This document shows, piece after piece, positions 32,723 through 42,565 of a DNA stretch of 64,000 nt; positions within the stretch are counted from its first letter, which is position 1, and each line of letters starts with the position of its first letter. This stretch comes from CAYUYV01 sp964561475. GTDB lineage: Bacteria > Pseudomonadota > Alphaproteobacteria > JAJFIK01. The stretch lies in the NCBI GenBank assembly GCA_964561475.1, contig CAZLPU010000006.1:1-64000 (forward strand), read 5' to 3'. A program made the position numbers and the translations under genes. Below the pieces are notes generated by a model that ran no database searches, was not told where the DNA came from, and saw only the letters and a program-made list of their open reading frames with translations.

Positions 32723-35700
32723 ATGGCAGAGCAGGGCACACAACGGGCGGGGTTTGTGCATTTGCGGCTGCATTCCGCCTATTCCCTGCTCCAGGGGGCG
32801 CTGCCCATCAAGCAGATACCGGAGCTGTGCCGGGATCATGGGATGCCTGCCGCAGCGATTACCGACACGGGCAATCTGTTCGGCACATTCGAGTTTTCCC
32901 AGGCCATGGCGGGGGCGGGGGTCCAGCCGATCATCGGCTGCAGTCTGCCCGTGGATGTGCGCGAGGCCCTGTCGCCGGATCTCAAGGTGCGCCGGGAAGG
33001 GGGCGGCGGGGTGGAGACCACAGCGCCCATTGCCCTTCTGGTGAAGAACCGGACGGGCTGGCTCAATCTGTCGAAACTCTCCTCCAAGAGTTATCTGGAC
33101 ACGGACACAAGCGCCGAACCCCATGTCGCCCTCGCCGATCTCCAGGAAAGCCACGAGGGTCTGATCGCGCTGACCGGCGGTCCGGACGGACCGGTGAACA
33201 AGCTGATCGTCGCCGGACGCCTCAAGGATGCCGAAGCCCTTCTTGAGGCCCTGGCCCAGGCCTTCCCGGGCCGGCTTTACGTGGAACTCCAGCGCCACGG
33301 CCGGGAGGAGGAAGACCAGGCGGAAGGCCCTCTGGTCGCGTGGGCCTATGCCCGGGACCTGCCCCTTGTGGCCACCAATGAATGTTATTTTCCCCGCAAG
33401 GACATGTACGAGGCCCATGACGCCCTGATCTGCATCGAGGGAGGGCGGTATGTCATGGAGGAGGACCGGCCCCGTCTGACCCCGGAGCATTATTTCAAGT
33501 CCGCCGAGGAGATGACCGCCCTTTTCGAGGATCTGCCCGAGGCGGTGGACAACACCCTGGAGATTGCCCGGCGCTGCGCCTTCCGGGTCAAGAAACACAA
33601 GCCCATCCTGCCCGCCTTCAAGATCGCCGAGGGCCGCAACGCCACCGAGGAACTGCGCATTCAGTCCGAGGAAGGATTAAGGCGGCGCATCAAGGCCAAG
33701 GGCACCCATGTTGCCGAGGAGAAGTACTGGGCCCGCCTGGATTACGAACTCGGCGTGATCACCAATATGGGCTTTGAGGGCTACTTCCTCATCGTCTCGG
33801 ACTTCATGAAATGGGCGCGGGCAAAGACCATCCCCATCGGCGTGCGGGGGTCCGGCGCCACCTCCATCGTCGCCTGGTGCCTGGACATCACCAACCTCGA
33901 TCCCTTGCGGTTCGATCTCGTTTTCGAGCGGTTCTTGAACCCGGAACGGATCTCCATGCCCGACTTCGACATCGACTTCTGCCAGGACCGGCGCCAGGAG
34001 GTGATCGAGTATGTGCAAAGTCAGTATGGGGAGGACCGGGTCGCCCAGATCATCACCTTCGGAACCCTTCAGGCCCGGGCCGTGGTGCGGGATGTGGGCC
34101 GGGTGCTCCAGATGCCCTATGGCCAGGTGGACCGGATCTGCAAGATGATCCCCAACCCGCCGGGCAAGGCGGTGAAACTCTCCAAGGCCATCGAGGATGA
34201 ACCGCGCCTGCGGGAGATGATCGACGATGACGATACGGTCAAGACCCTGATCAATATGGCCCTGAAGCTGGAGGGGCTTTACCGCCACGCCTCCACCCAC
34301 GCGGCGGGCCTTGTCATCGGCGACCGTACCCTCCACGAGCTGGTGCCCCTCTACCGCGATCCCCGCTCGGACATGCCGGTGACCCAGTACCATTACAAGG
34401 ATGCCGAAAGCGTCGGTCTGGTGAAGTTCGACTTCCTGGGCCTGAAGACCCTGACCGTCATTGCCAAGACCGAAGAGCTGCTGGAGCGCCGGGGCATCAC
34501 CGTCCACACCCAGGACATGGAGTTTGACGACAAAAAGACCTTCGAGATGCTGGCCAGGGGCGATTCCATCGGGGTGTTCCAGCTTGAAAGCGCAGGCATG
34601 CGTGACCTGCTGCGCAAGATGAAGCCTGACCGTATCGAGGACCTGATCGCCCTTGTGGCCCTGTACCGTCCGGGTCCGATGGAAAGCATTCCCCGCTACA
34701 TCGCCTGCAAGCACGGTGCGGAAGAACCCTTCTATCTCCACCCCATGCTGGAACCGATCCTTGAGGAAACCTTCGGGGTCATGACCTACCAGGAAGACGT
34801 GATGCAGATCGCGAGGGACCTGGCGGGCTACTCCCTGGGGGAGGCCGATCTTCTGCGCCGGGCCATGGGCAAGAAGATCGTCGCGGAGATGGACAAGCAC
34901 CGGCTCAAATTCATCGAAGGGGCCGCGAAAAACGATATCAGCGCGGCGATCGCTGGTCAGATCTTCGAGCAGGCGGCGAAATTCGCGGGCTACGGTTTCA
35001 ACAAGGGCCACGCGGCCGCCTATGCCCAGGTGGCCTACCAGACCGCTTACCTCAAGGCTAACTACCCGGTGGAATTCCTGTCCGCCTCCATGACCCTCGA
35101 CATCGAGCGCACGGACCGTCTGGCGGTATTCCGTCAGGAGGGGGAGCGCCTGGGCATCAAGGTGGTGCCCCCGGACGTGAACCGCTCCGAGGCGGAGTTT
35201 CTCAGTGCCCATACGGATGATGGCGAGGAGATCCTCTATGCCCTCGCGGCCCTGAAAAGTGTCGGGCGCCATGCGATGGACCATCTCGTGGCGGTGCGCG
35301 GTGAGGGCGGCCCCTTCAAGGACCTGTCCGACTTCGCCGCCCGGATTGATCCGCGCGTCATCAACAAACGCGCCGTGGAAGGGCTCGCCAAGGCGGGGGC
35401 CTTCGACAGTCTGGGCCTGGAGCGCTCCGCGGTTTATTCCGGTGCGGACCGGGTGGTTCAGGCCGCCGCCGCGTCCCAGGAGGAGCGCAGCCAGGGCCAG
35501 GCCAATCTTTTCGCCGGAGAGCCCGTACAGAAAGAAGCCCTGCGTCTGCCCAAGGTGGACCCCTGGTCCGCCACCGAGGCCCTGCGCCAGGAACTTGAGG
35601 TCGTGGGCTTTTATCTTTCCGGCCACCCCTTGGATGACCAGGCCCGGGCCCTGAAACGCGCGGGCGTGCTGACCTATGGCCAGGTGCTGCAAGGGGAGGG

Positions 35701-36190
35701 GCGCAGCCTGGGCCGGGTGCGCCTGGCGGGCACGGTGATGGGCTTCAATGAGCGCAAGGGTAAGAGCGGGCGCCCCTTCGGCGTGGCGGAACTCTCCGAT
35801 CCCACGGGCACATACGAAGTCTGGATGTTCTCCGAGCTTCTGCCCATAGCCCGGGAACAACTGACCCCGGGTGCGGCGGTGGTGGTCTCGGTTTCCCTGG
35901 ACTGGTCCGATGAGGATGTGCGTCTCACCGCCAATGGCATGGAGCCCGTGGACGATGTCACCGCCCGGGCCGGTGCCGGGCTCGAAATTCACGTGAACGA
36001 GCCCGCGGCCTTCGAGGGCATCAAGGCCTGCCTGACCCGCAAGGGCCGGGGCATTGTCACGGTCATGCTCCAACTCGATGACGGCCTGTCGGAAGTCCCG
36101 CTCAAGCTTGCCGATACCTACCGGGTTGATGACAGCCTGCGCGGGGCCATCAAATCTCTCCCGGGTGTGGTCCATGTGGAAGAGGTCTGA
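32723..36190 (+). CDS. dnaE: DNA polymerase III subunit alpha
   Basis: The replicative polymerase subunit, 1155 residues. The PHP domain opens FVHLRLHSAYSLL. The palm carries the catalytic aspartates in PDFDIDFCQDRR (residues 413-424), after GVRGSGATSIVAWCL. The helix-hairpin region and a C-terminal OB fold follow, and QANLF at 926-930 fits the beta-clamp binding motif. Length and order match DnaE1. It follows lolCD in the usual alphaproteobacterial order mce-DUF1467-(proS)-lolC-lolD-dnaE, with 233 bases between lolD and dnaE. Confidence 0.97.
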   Translation: MAEQGTQRAGFVHLRLHSAYSLLQGALPIKQIPELCRDHGMPAAAITDTGNLFGTFEFSQAMAGAGVQPIIGCSLPVDVREALSPDLKVRREGGGGVETTAPIALLVKNRTGWLNLSKLSSKSYLDTDTSAEPHVALADLQESHEGLIALTGGPDGPVNKLIVAGRLKDAEALLEALAQAFPGRLYVELQRHGREEEDQAEGPLVAWAYARDLPLVATNECYFPRKDMYEAHDALICIEGGRYVMEEDRPRLTPEHYFKSAEEMTALFEDLPEAVDNTLEIARRCAFRVKKHKPILPAFKIAEGRNATEELRIQSEEGLRRRIKAKGTHVAEEKYWARLDYELGVITNMGFEGYFLIVSDFMKWARAKTIPIGVRGSGATSIVAWCLDITNLDPLRFDLVFERFLNPERISMPDFDIDFCQDRRQEVIEYVQSQYGEDRVAQIITFGTLQARAVVRDVGRVLQMPYGQVDRICKMIPNPPGKAVKLSKAIEDEPRLREMIDDDDTVKTLINMALKLEGLYRHASTHAAGLVIGDRTLHELVPLYRDPRSDMPVTQYHYKDAESVGLVKFDFLGLKTLTVIAKTEELLERRGITVHTQDMEFDDKKTFEMLARGDSIGVFQLESAGMRDLLRKMKPDRIEDLIALVALYRPGPMESIPRYIACKHGAEEPFYLHPMLEPILEETFGVMTYQEDVMQIARDLAGYSLGEADLLRRAMGKKIVAEMDKHRLKFIEGAAKNDISAAIAGQIFEQAAKFAGYGFNKGHAAAYAQVAYQTAYLKANYPVEFLSASMTLDIERTDRLAVFRQEGERLGIKVVPPDVNRSEAEFLSAHTDDGEEILYALAALKSVGRHAMDHLVAVRGEGGPFKDLSDFAARIDPRVINKRAVEGLAKAGAFDSLGLERSAVYSGADRVVQAAAASQEERSQGQANLFAGEPVQKEALRLPKVDPWSATEALRQELEVVGFYLSGHPLDDQARALKRAGVLTYGQVLQGEGRSLGRVRLAGTVMGFNERKGKSGRPFGVAELSDPTGTYEVWMFSELLPIAREQLTPGAAVVVSVSLDWSDEDVRLTANGMEPVDDVTARAGAGLEIHVNEPAAFEGIKACLTRKGRGIVTVMLQLDDGLSEVPLKLADTYRVDDSLRGAIKSLPGVVHVEEV

Positions 36191-36223
36191 CGCGCTTTTC
36201 TTGGTCCCTCTGCCCATGGGTTC

Positions 36224-36252
36224 TTGCACAAGCGGTGTTTTGACCCTATAAG
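36224..36252 (+). promoter_or_regulatory. Sigma-70-type promoter for the rpsB operon
   Basis: A -35 box TTGCAC (36224-36229), a 17-base spacer and a -10 box TATAAG (36247-36252). Transcription from about 36259 would give a leader of some 315 nt before rpsB, long enough for a structured regulatory leader; no known leader family was recognised. Confidence 0.65.
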
Positions 36253-36573
36253 CCGTGCCCATTCCACACGCGGACGGGCACCGTCCAGCCTGCGTGGGCC
36301 AGACTCATGGTTCCTGGTCGTAAAGTCCCGGCATTCGGCGCAGGTCAATAAGACCTCATCCCAGCCAGTCCCGGGCTCTCCCCACGGACACAGCGAGTTC
36401 AATGCCCCCTCAGGCCGGCAGATCCGGTCTGTGGCGCTCATCCAATGGGCGTTTCAGACCCGATGCCCAATCCGGTGTCCTGACTGTTACCCGGAAACGG
36501 TGCCGTTGCGCCGTCGTGGCCAGTCAGGGCGATGTCCGCGGAGGTGAAACCGGAAACTGAGGAGCAAACCGGC

Positions 36574-37506
36574 ATGTCGTTGCCAGACTTTACCATGCGC
36601 CAGCTCTTGGAAGCGGGCGTACACTTCGGCCACCAGTCCCACCGCTGGAACCCCAAGATGGGCCAATACATCTACGGGGTTCGCAACCGCATTCACATTA
36701 TCGACCTGTCCAAGACCGTGCCGTTGCTGCACCAGGCCCTACTGGCCGTGCGCAACTCCGTCGCGGGGGGCGGGCGCGTGCTGTTTGTCGGCACCAAGCG
36801 CCAGGCCGCCGAATCCGTGGCCGATGCCGCCGGGCGCTGCGCCATGTACTACATGAACCACCGTTGGCTGGGCGGTACCCTCACCAACTGGAAGACCATG
36901 CTCAATTCCATCAAGCGGCTGCGTACGCTGGAAGAGACCCTGGACGCCGAGGTGAGCGGGTACACCAAGAAGGAAACGCTCCAGCTCACCCGGGAGCGGG
37001 AAAAGCTGGAATTGTCCCTGGGCGGTATCAAGGAAATGGGCGGTCTGCCTGATCTGCTGTTCGTGATCGACACCAACAAAGAAGCGATCGCCATCCAGGA
37101 AGCCAACAAGCTCGGCATTCCGGTGGTGGCCGTGGTCGACACCAACTGCGACCCGGACGGCATCACCTATCCGATCCCCGGCAATGATGATGCCTCCCGC
37201 GCCATCAGCCTCTATTGCGATCTGATCGCCCGCGCCGTGATCGACGGTATTTCCGAAAGCCAGGGCGACCTGGGTGTGGATATGGGCGAGTCCGAAGCCC
37301 TGCCCGAGGAGATGCTGGGTGATCTGGAAGGGGCCGAAGAGGTTGCCGCTGGCGGGATCGAGGGCGAGCCTGCCGCCGAGGACCTGTCCGGCGCGCCCGA
37401 AGAGGCAGCCGCTTCCGAAGAGGCGCCAGCAGAAGACGCTGCGGCCCCTGCAGAAACTGCGCCATCTGACACCGGCGAGCCGGAAAAGCCCGCACCGACA
37501 GCCTGA
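36574..37506 (+). CDS. rpsB: 30S ribosomal protein S2
   Basis: The 310-residue S2 protein. ATG 36574 (MSLPDFTMRQLLEAGVHFGH) is chosen for GAGGAGC at the right distance; an upstream in-frame reading starting 42 bases earlier is unlikely. WNPKMGQYIYGVRNRIHIID, TNWKTML and DTNCDPDGITYPIPGNDDA are conserved. After about residue 245 the protein carries an acidic Ala/Glu/Pro tail of 60-plus residues that is not part of the ribosomal fold, as in several alphaproteobacteria. tsf follows in the common rpsB-tsf operon. Confidence 0.97.
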   Translation: MSLPDFTMRQLLEAGVHFGHQSHRWNPKMGQYIYGVRNRIHIIDLSKTVPLLHQALLAVRNSVAGGGRVLFVGTKRQAAESVADAAGRCAMYYMNHRWLGGTLTNWKTMLNSIKRLRTLEETLDAEVSGYTKKETLQLTREREKLELSLGGIKEMGGLPDLLFVIDTNKEAIAIQEANKLGIPVVAVVDTNCDPDGITYPIPGNDDASRAISLYCDLIARAVIDGISESQGDLGVDMGESEALPEEMLGDLEGAEEVAAGGIEGEPAAEDLSGAPEEAAASEEAPAEDAAAPAETAPSDTGEPEKPAPTA

Positions 37507-37828
37507 AGCCCGGGCCGAAATCGTGTATGAGATTGGGCCTGCGGCCGGAACCCGGTGGCAGGCCTTCCTGTGCGGGGCCCGGCCCTTCAGGTCTTGTGCG
37601 GACCGTCGAAGTGAAACACATAGAAAGCGACGCACCGTGTCGTGCGGCGCAAGGCCTGCCGGGCTGATCTGTTTCGGCCCTGTGGGGGACACGGACAATC
37701 GAGAGCTTGGCGAGAGCCGGGACACGGAAACCGGAATTGAGCCCAGGTCTCAGACGCCGGTTCGGTTTGAGACCCGGCGGGGACATCGCTGACAATTCAA
37801 GCGCCAACTATTCAAGGGAGTGGCAATC
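37507..37828. other. rpsB-tsf intergenic region
   Basis: 322 bases with no gene. GGTCTCA and TGAGACC (37746-37774) can form a 7-bp hairpin about 55 bases before tsf, which may be an attenuator or processing site. Nothing else clear is seen. Confidence 0.4.
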
Positions 37829-38758
37829 ATGGCTGAAATCACTGCAAAGGCGGTCAAGGATCTGCGCGAGAAGACCGGTGCAGGCATGATGGATTGCAAA
37901 AAGGCCCTTGCCGAAAGCAATGGCGACATGGAACAGGCCATCGACTGGCTGCGCACCAAGGGCCTGGCGAAGGCCGCAAAAAAGGCGGGCCGGGTGGCCG
38001 CTGAAGGTCTGGTCGCTGTTGCCGTTGAAGACACCAAGGGTGTCGTCGTCGAAGTCAATTCCGAGACTGACTTCGTGGCCCGCAACGAAGTGTTCCAGAA
38101 GATGGTGGGCGACATCGCCACCGTGGCTCTGGACACCGACGGTGATTTCGATGCCCTGGCCAAGGCTGACTTCCCCGACGCCGGCAAGTCCGTGGACGAT
38201 CACCTCAAGTTCTTGGTCGGCACCTTCGGCGATAACATGAACCTGCGCCGCAGCGCCGGCCTCAAGGTGACGAACGGTGTTGTGGTGCCTTACGTCCACA
38301 ACGCGGCTGCCGACGGCATGGGCCGGATCGGTGTGCTTGTGGCCCTGGAATCCGAAGGCGACAAGGACAAGCTCAAGGACATCGGCCGCAAGATCGCCAT
38401 GCACGTGGCCGCCGCGAACCCGCTGGCCCTGAACGTGGATGAGTTGGACAAGGACGTGGTCGAGCGTGAGCGTCAGGTCTTCTCCGAACAGGCGCGGGAA
38501 TCTGGTAAGCCCGACAACATTATCGAAAAGATGGTCGAAGGCCGTCTGCGGAAGTTCTACGAAGAAGTGGTGCTTCTTTCCCAGGCCTTCGTCATGAACC
38601 CGGACCAGTCCATCGAGCAGGCCGTCAAGGACGCCGAAAAGGATGCCGGTGCTCCGGTGAAACTGGTCGGGTTCCAGCGATATGCCCTGGGCGAAGGGAT
38701 CGAGAAGGAAGAGACGGATTTCGCGGCTGAAGTGAAGGCTGCTGCATCCGCCTCCTGA
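37829..38758 (+). CDS. tsf: Elongation factor Ts
   Basis: EF-Ts recharges EF-Tu with GTP during translation. The 309-residue protein shows the N-terminal UBA-like domain with VKDLREKTGAGMMDCKKAL and the conserved NSETDFVARNE, followed by the two core subdomains. AAGGGAG precedes ATG 37829; the reading starting three codons earlier is less likely. Downstream, pyrH follows after 230 bases without a gene. Confidence 0.97.
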   Translation: MAEITAKAVKDLREKTGAGMMDCKKALAESNGDMEQAIDWLRTKGLAKAAKKAGRVAAEGLVAVAVEDTKGVVVEVNSETDFVARNEVFQKMVGDIATVALDTDGDFDALAKADFPDAGKSVDDHLKFLVGTFGDNMNLRRSAGLKVTNGVVVPYVHNAAADGMGRIGVLVALESEGDKDKLKDIGRKIAMHVAAANPLALNVDELDKDVVERERQVFSEQARESGKPDNIIEKMVEGRLRKFYEEVVLLSQAFVMNPDQSIEQAVKDAEKDAGAPVKLVGFQRYALGEGIEKEETDFAAEVKAAASAS

Positions 38759-38988
38759 CGATCAGGACCGGGCCGGAATGCTCCAGGATCCAAAGGGTTC
38801 TATGTGTTCCGGTCCGGACCCGTATCGACGCGCACCCCTTCGTTTCGCGCAGGAAAACCTTCGGTTGGTGGCATCGTTTCGCCGCCCGGGGTTTGGAATA
38901 GGGCCGGTGGTGTGGCCGGGCCGAATGGGGTCCGGCTGATGGCTATTCGGCCGGCACCGAGGATCAGGACCTTGATGGAGGCGCAGCG

Positions 38989-39738
38989 GTGAGTGTCGCG
39001 GAAGCAAAAGATCACGCAGAGCCCTTCAAGGCTCTTCCCTACAAGCGGGTGCTGCTGAAGGTATCCGGCGAGGCGCTCATGGGCGCCAAGGGCTTCGGCC
39101 TGGACATGGACACGGTCAACCGGATCGCCGGTGAGGTGAAAGAGGCTCTCGATCTGGGTATCGAAGTGGCCCTGGTCATCGGCGGAGGGAATATTTTCCG
39201 GGGACTGACCGTCGCCGCCCAGGGCATGGAGCGGGCATCCGCCGATTACATGGGCATGCTGGCCACGGTCATGAATGCCCTGGCCATGCAGTCAGCCCTC
39301 GAGAAATACGAAATCGACGCCCGGGTGATGTCCGCCATCCCCATGGAAACCATCTGCGAAAGCTATATCCGCCGCCGCGCCGTGCTCCATCTGGAGCGGG
39401 GCCGGGTGGTGATTTTCGCGGCCGGAACCGGCAACCCCTTCTTCACCACCGATACCGCGGCGGCCCTCCGGGCCGTGGAGATGGGCTGCAACGCCCTCTT
39501 CAAGGGCACCAAAGTTGACGGCGTCTACACCGACGATCCGGTGAAAAACGATGATGCCGTGCGCTACGAAACCCTCACCTATATGGAAGTGCTCAGCCGG
39601 GACCTGAAGGTCATGGATGCTTCCGCCATTTCCCTGTCCCGGGAGAACGATCTGCCCGTGGTGGTGTTCTCCATCCATGAACAGGGTCAGTTCGTGAGTG
39701 TTCTCAAAGGTGAAGGCCGGTCCACGGTTATTGAGTGA
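38989..39738 (+). CDS. pyrH: UMP kinase
   Basis: PyrH phosphorylates UMP to UDP. The 249-residue protein of the amino-acid kinase fold has YKRVLLKVSGEALMG, VIGGGNIFRG and FAAGTGNPFFTTDTAAALRA, and TKVDGVYTDDP. The start is a GTG at 38989 with GGAGG at a good distance; no better ATG lies near. It belongs to the rpsB-tsf-pyrH-frr series. Confidence 0.96.
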   Translation: MSVAEAKDHAEPFKALPYKRVLLKVSGEALMGAKGFGLDMDTVNRIAGEVKEALDLGIEVALVIGGGNIFRGLTVAAQGMERASADYMGMLATVMNALAMQSALEKYEIDARVMSAIPMETICESYIRRRAVLHLERGRVVIFAAGTGNPFFTTDTAAALRAVEMGCNALFKGTKVDGVYTDDPVKNDDAVRYETLTYMEVLSRDLKVMDASAISLSRENDLPVVVFSIHEQGQFVSVLKGEGRSTVIE

Positions 39739-39871
39739 CCGTTGCGGGAGCGACATCCTGTGGCGAAACAGGGGGCGGCAGACACGAGATTTTGCCCGTC
39801 CCCCATGGATTTGGCTGCGCCAGATCCCCATTCGGGTTCCGCGCCCTGGGCGCTCACCCTAATTCCGCCGC

Positions 39872-39877
39872 TTGACA
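39872..39877 (+). promoter_or_regulatory. Possible -35 box upstream of frr
   Basis: A perfect TTGACA lies 91 bases before the frr start in the pyrH-frr gap. The matching -10 region (around 39895-39900, TTTGTT) is poor, so promoter activity is uncertain. Confidence 0.3.
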
Positions 39878-39967
39878 GGTGCTTTTTCCAGACACTTTGT
39901 TGATGATGACTCTTCGCACCGCTGCCAACGGTTGCGAGCGCTAACCGGCTATATGGGACAAGAAACA

Positions 39968-40534
39968 ATGAGTGACGCAGAAAGCCTTGATTTGAACGAT
40001 CTTCGCCGGCGCATGGACGGTGCGGTGTCCACCCTGAAAACGGAATTTTCCGGTCTGCGCACGGGGCGCGCGTCGGCCAGCCTCGTGGACCCGGTCGTGG
40101 TTGAAGCCTATGGCTCCCAGATGCCGATTTCCCAGGTTGGTACGGTCAGCGTGCCTGAGCCTCGGATGATTTCCATCCAGGTCTGGGACAAAGGCATGGT
40201 CGGTGCCACGGACAAGGCGATCCGGAATGCAGGCCTCGGCCTCAATCCGGTGGTGGACGGCCAGACCGTGCGGATCCCTATTCCGGAATTGAACGAGGAG
40301 CGGCGCACGGAACTCACCAAGATTGCCGCCCAATATGCCGAACAGGCCAAGGTCGCAGTGCGCAATGTCCGACGGGACGGCATGGATAAGCTCAAGCGCC
40401 TGGAAAAAGACGGCGCCATCAGCCAGGACGAGCACAAGGGACAGGCCGACAAGGTGCAGGGTCTCACCGATGAGACCATCAAAGGCATCGATACGGCCCT
40501 TGAAGCCAAGCAGGCGGAGATCATGCAGGTCTGA
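39968..40534 (+). CDS. frr: Ribosome recycling factor
   Basis: RRF splits post-termination ribosomes together with EF-G. The 188-residue protein has LNDLRRRMDGAVSTLKTEFSGLRTGRAS, the three-helix bundle, and VAVRNVRRDGMDKLK near the second half. ATG 39968 matches the usual start before the first helix. Length is normal. It sits between pyrH and uppS as expected. Confidence 0.96.
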   Translation: MSDAESLDLNDLRRRMDGAVSTLKTEFSGLRTGRASASLVDPVVVEAYGSQMPISQVGTVSVPEPRMISIQVWDKGMVGATDKAIRNAGLGLNPVVDGQTVRIPIPELNEERRTELTKIAAQYAEQAKVAVRNVRRDGMDKLKRLEKDGAISQDEHKGQADKVQGLTDETIKGIDTALEAKQAEIMQV

Positions 40535-40704
40535 GTGCTGCCGGCGGAGCCTGGCGGGCGCTGCCCCTGATCGCTTGGGCGACAGTCGAGTGGGCAAAAG
40601 TCGCATAGGGCAGGGTTGCAAGGGGCGTGGGTGAATATGAACCGGTATGGCAAAGACCGGTCTGTCGGGTTGGGAGCATATTTGGCCACGGAAGGACAGC
40701 ATAG

Positions 40705-41529
40705 GTGATTTCATCTGCCACCGTCTTTTCACCGTCCCGCGAGTCCACTGACTGGGCCGTGCAGGCGGCGGCGAAAGGGCTCGATATGAATGCCCTGCCG
40801 CGCCACGTCGCCATTATCATGGACGGCAACGGCCGGTGGGCGGCTCAACGGCATCTCCCCCTCCAGTTCGGCCACCGGCAGGGTGTCGAGGCGGTCCGGC
40901 GTGCGGTCCGCGCCGTCCATGGACTGGGGATCGGCGCCCTCACCATCTACAGCTTCTCAACGGAAAACTGGAAACGTCCCCCTTCCGAGGTGGAAGCCTT
41001 GATGGGCCTTCTCAGGATGTTCATCCGGGCCGATCTTGAGGATCTGCGCTCCAACAACATCCAGATCGTCATCATCGGAGAACGGGAAGGCATTCCGTCC
41101 GACATTGCCAAGCTGCTCCTGGAAGCTGAAGAGACAACCCGTGGCAACACCGGTCCGAAACTGGTCATCGCCTTCAATTACGGGGCCCGGGCCGAACTGG
41201 TGAGCGCCGCCCAGGCCATGGCCCGGGATGCGGCAGCGGGGCTGATCGCGCCCGAAGACATCGACGAAGCGCTTTTTGCAAGCCGCCTGGGCACGGCGGA
41301 TATCAGGGATCCGGATCTTCTGATCCGCACCAGCGGCGAACAGCGGCTGAGCAATTTCCTATTGTGGCAGTGTGCCTACACCGAATTCGTGTTCCAGGAT
41401 GTGCTCTGGCCCGATTTCACCGGTGAGCATCTGATTGACGCCATTGCCACCTACCAGCGCCGGGACCGACGGTATGGCGGCCGCACCGATGGCGTGGAAT
41501 CACACACCCTGGCAGGGTCCGGGCCGTAA
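40705..41529 (+). CDS. uppS: Undecaprenyl diphosphate synthase
   Basis: A cis-prenyltransferase that builds the C55 carrier lipid for cell-wall and LPS sugars. The 274-residue protein has HVAIIMDGNGRWA with the catalytic aspartate, FGHRQGVEAVRRA, LTIYSFSTENWKRP and RTSGEQRLSNFLLWQCAYTE. It starts at GTG 40705, preceded by GGAAGGA, and has about 30 extra residues before the conserved core. cdsA follows 55 bases later. Confidence 0.95.
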   Translation: MISSATVFSPSRESTDWAVQAAAKGLDMNALPRHVAIIMDGNGRWAAQRHLPLQFGHRQGVEAVRRAVRAVHGLGIGALTIYSFSTENWKRPPSEVEALMGLLRMFIRADLEDLRSNNIQIVIIGEREGIPSDIAKLLLEAEETTRGNTGPKLVIAFNYGARAELVSAAQAMARDAAAGLIAPEDIDEALFASRLGTADIRDPDLLIRTSGEQRLSNFLLWQCAYTEFVFQDVLWPDFTGEHLIDAIATYQRRDRRYGGRTDGVESHTLAGSGP

Positions 41530-41584
41530 GACGCGCGAGGCGTCGGACCCAGTGGGACCCGGTGCCGCATGAGGGGGATGAGAC

Positions 41585-42463
41585 GTGGAGGCGGTCGCGC
41601 TGGCCCAGTCTGAAGACACCGATGGGACGCACTCATCCGCTTCCGCTGAAAAAGGCGGACGGGGATCCATCGTGCTGCGCCTGCTGTCGGCCCTGGTTCT
41701 CATCCCGTCCGCTCTTCTCGTTGTCGCTGCCGGGGGTTGGCTATTCACGGCCTGGGTCGCCCTGGCCGCGGTGCTGATGGCCCATGAATGGCTCAGGCTG
41801 GTGGGGGCCGGCCGGTGCTGGTGGTTGGGTCTGCCCCTTGCGGGCACGGCCCTTGCCGGACCGGTTGCGCTGACCGCCAGCGCCCCGTCCACTGGGTTCG
41901 GCCTTCTGCTTCTGGGCGGGGTCACGGCCGGTCTCGTGGCGGCGGCCCGGGGCAAGGATGGGTTCTGGATCCTCCTGGGCGCGGCCTATGTGACGGTGCC
42001 CGCGATCGCCACCGTGTGGCTTCGGGCACAGGGCCAGGGTCTTGATCTGCTGCTCTATCTATTCGTGGTGGTCTGGGTCACCGACAGCGGCGCCTATTTT
42101 GCCGGGCGTCTGATCGGGGGCCCGGCCTTTGCGCCCCATATCTCCCCCAACAAGACCTGGGCCGGGGTGATCGGCGGTGTGTTGCTGGCGACCATTGGCG
42201 GGCTCGGTGCCGCCCATGGGCTGTTCGGCGCGGGTCTGCCCGGCGGACCGGCCTGGGCCCAGATCCTGTCCCTGACCTTGCTGTTGTCGGTTGTCACCCA
42301 GGCCGGTGACATTTTCGAGAGTGCCTTGAAGCGCCATTTCGGGTTCAAGGACACAGGCGCGCTCATTCCCGGACATGGGGGTGTGCTCGACCGGTTAGAC
42401 GGGTTTTTGTTTGCTGTTATGATGCTGGCGCTGGCCCAGGTGCTGGGGTGCGGTCCGGTTTAA
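41585..42463 (+). CDS. cdsA: Phosphatidate cytidylyltransferase
   Basis: An integral membrane enzyme that makes CDP-diacylglycerol from phosphatidate and CTP, feeding phospholipid synthesis. The 292-residue protein has about eight hydrophobic helices and the C-terminal signature SALKRHFGFKDTGALIPGHG followed by GVLDRLD. The start is GTG 41585 after AGGGGGATGAGAC; the first 30 residues are polar. Position between uppS and dxr is standard. Confidence 0.94.
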   Translation: MEAVALAQSEDTDGTHSSASAEKGGRGSIVLRLLSALVLIPSALLVVAAGGWLFTAWVALAAVLMAHEWLRLVGAGRCWWLGLPLAGTALAGPVALTASAPSTGFGLLLLGGVTAGLVAAARGKDGFWILLGAAYVTVPAIATVWLRAQGQGLDLLLYLFVVVWVTDSGAYFAGRLIGGPAFAPHISPNKTWAGVIGGVLLATIGGLGAAHGLFGAGLPGGPAWAQILSLTLLLSVVTQAGDIFESALKRHFGFKDTGALIPGHGGVLDRLDGFLFAVMMLALAQVLGCGPV

Positions 42464-42565
42464 TGCCGCCGGGCTGGTCGGATTGACGAGAATGCCGTAA
42501 GGCCCGGGTGCTGAGTTCCGACCTGGATTGCGTTTGGGGCCAGATTCAGTGTGGGGGAAAAGTGC

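Noticed and set aside
33677..36262. Very long open frame (861 codons) on the strand opposite dnaE
   Set aside because: It mirrors the codon structure of dnaE in GC-rich DNA, has a Gly/His/Leu-rich composition with no family motif, and dnaE is unmistakable.
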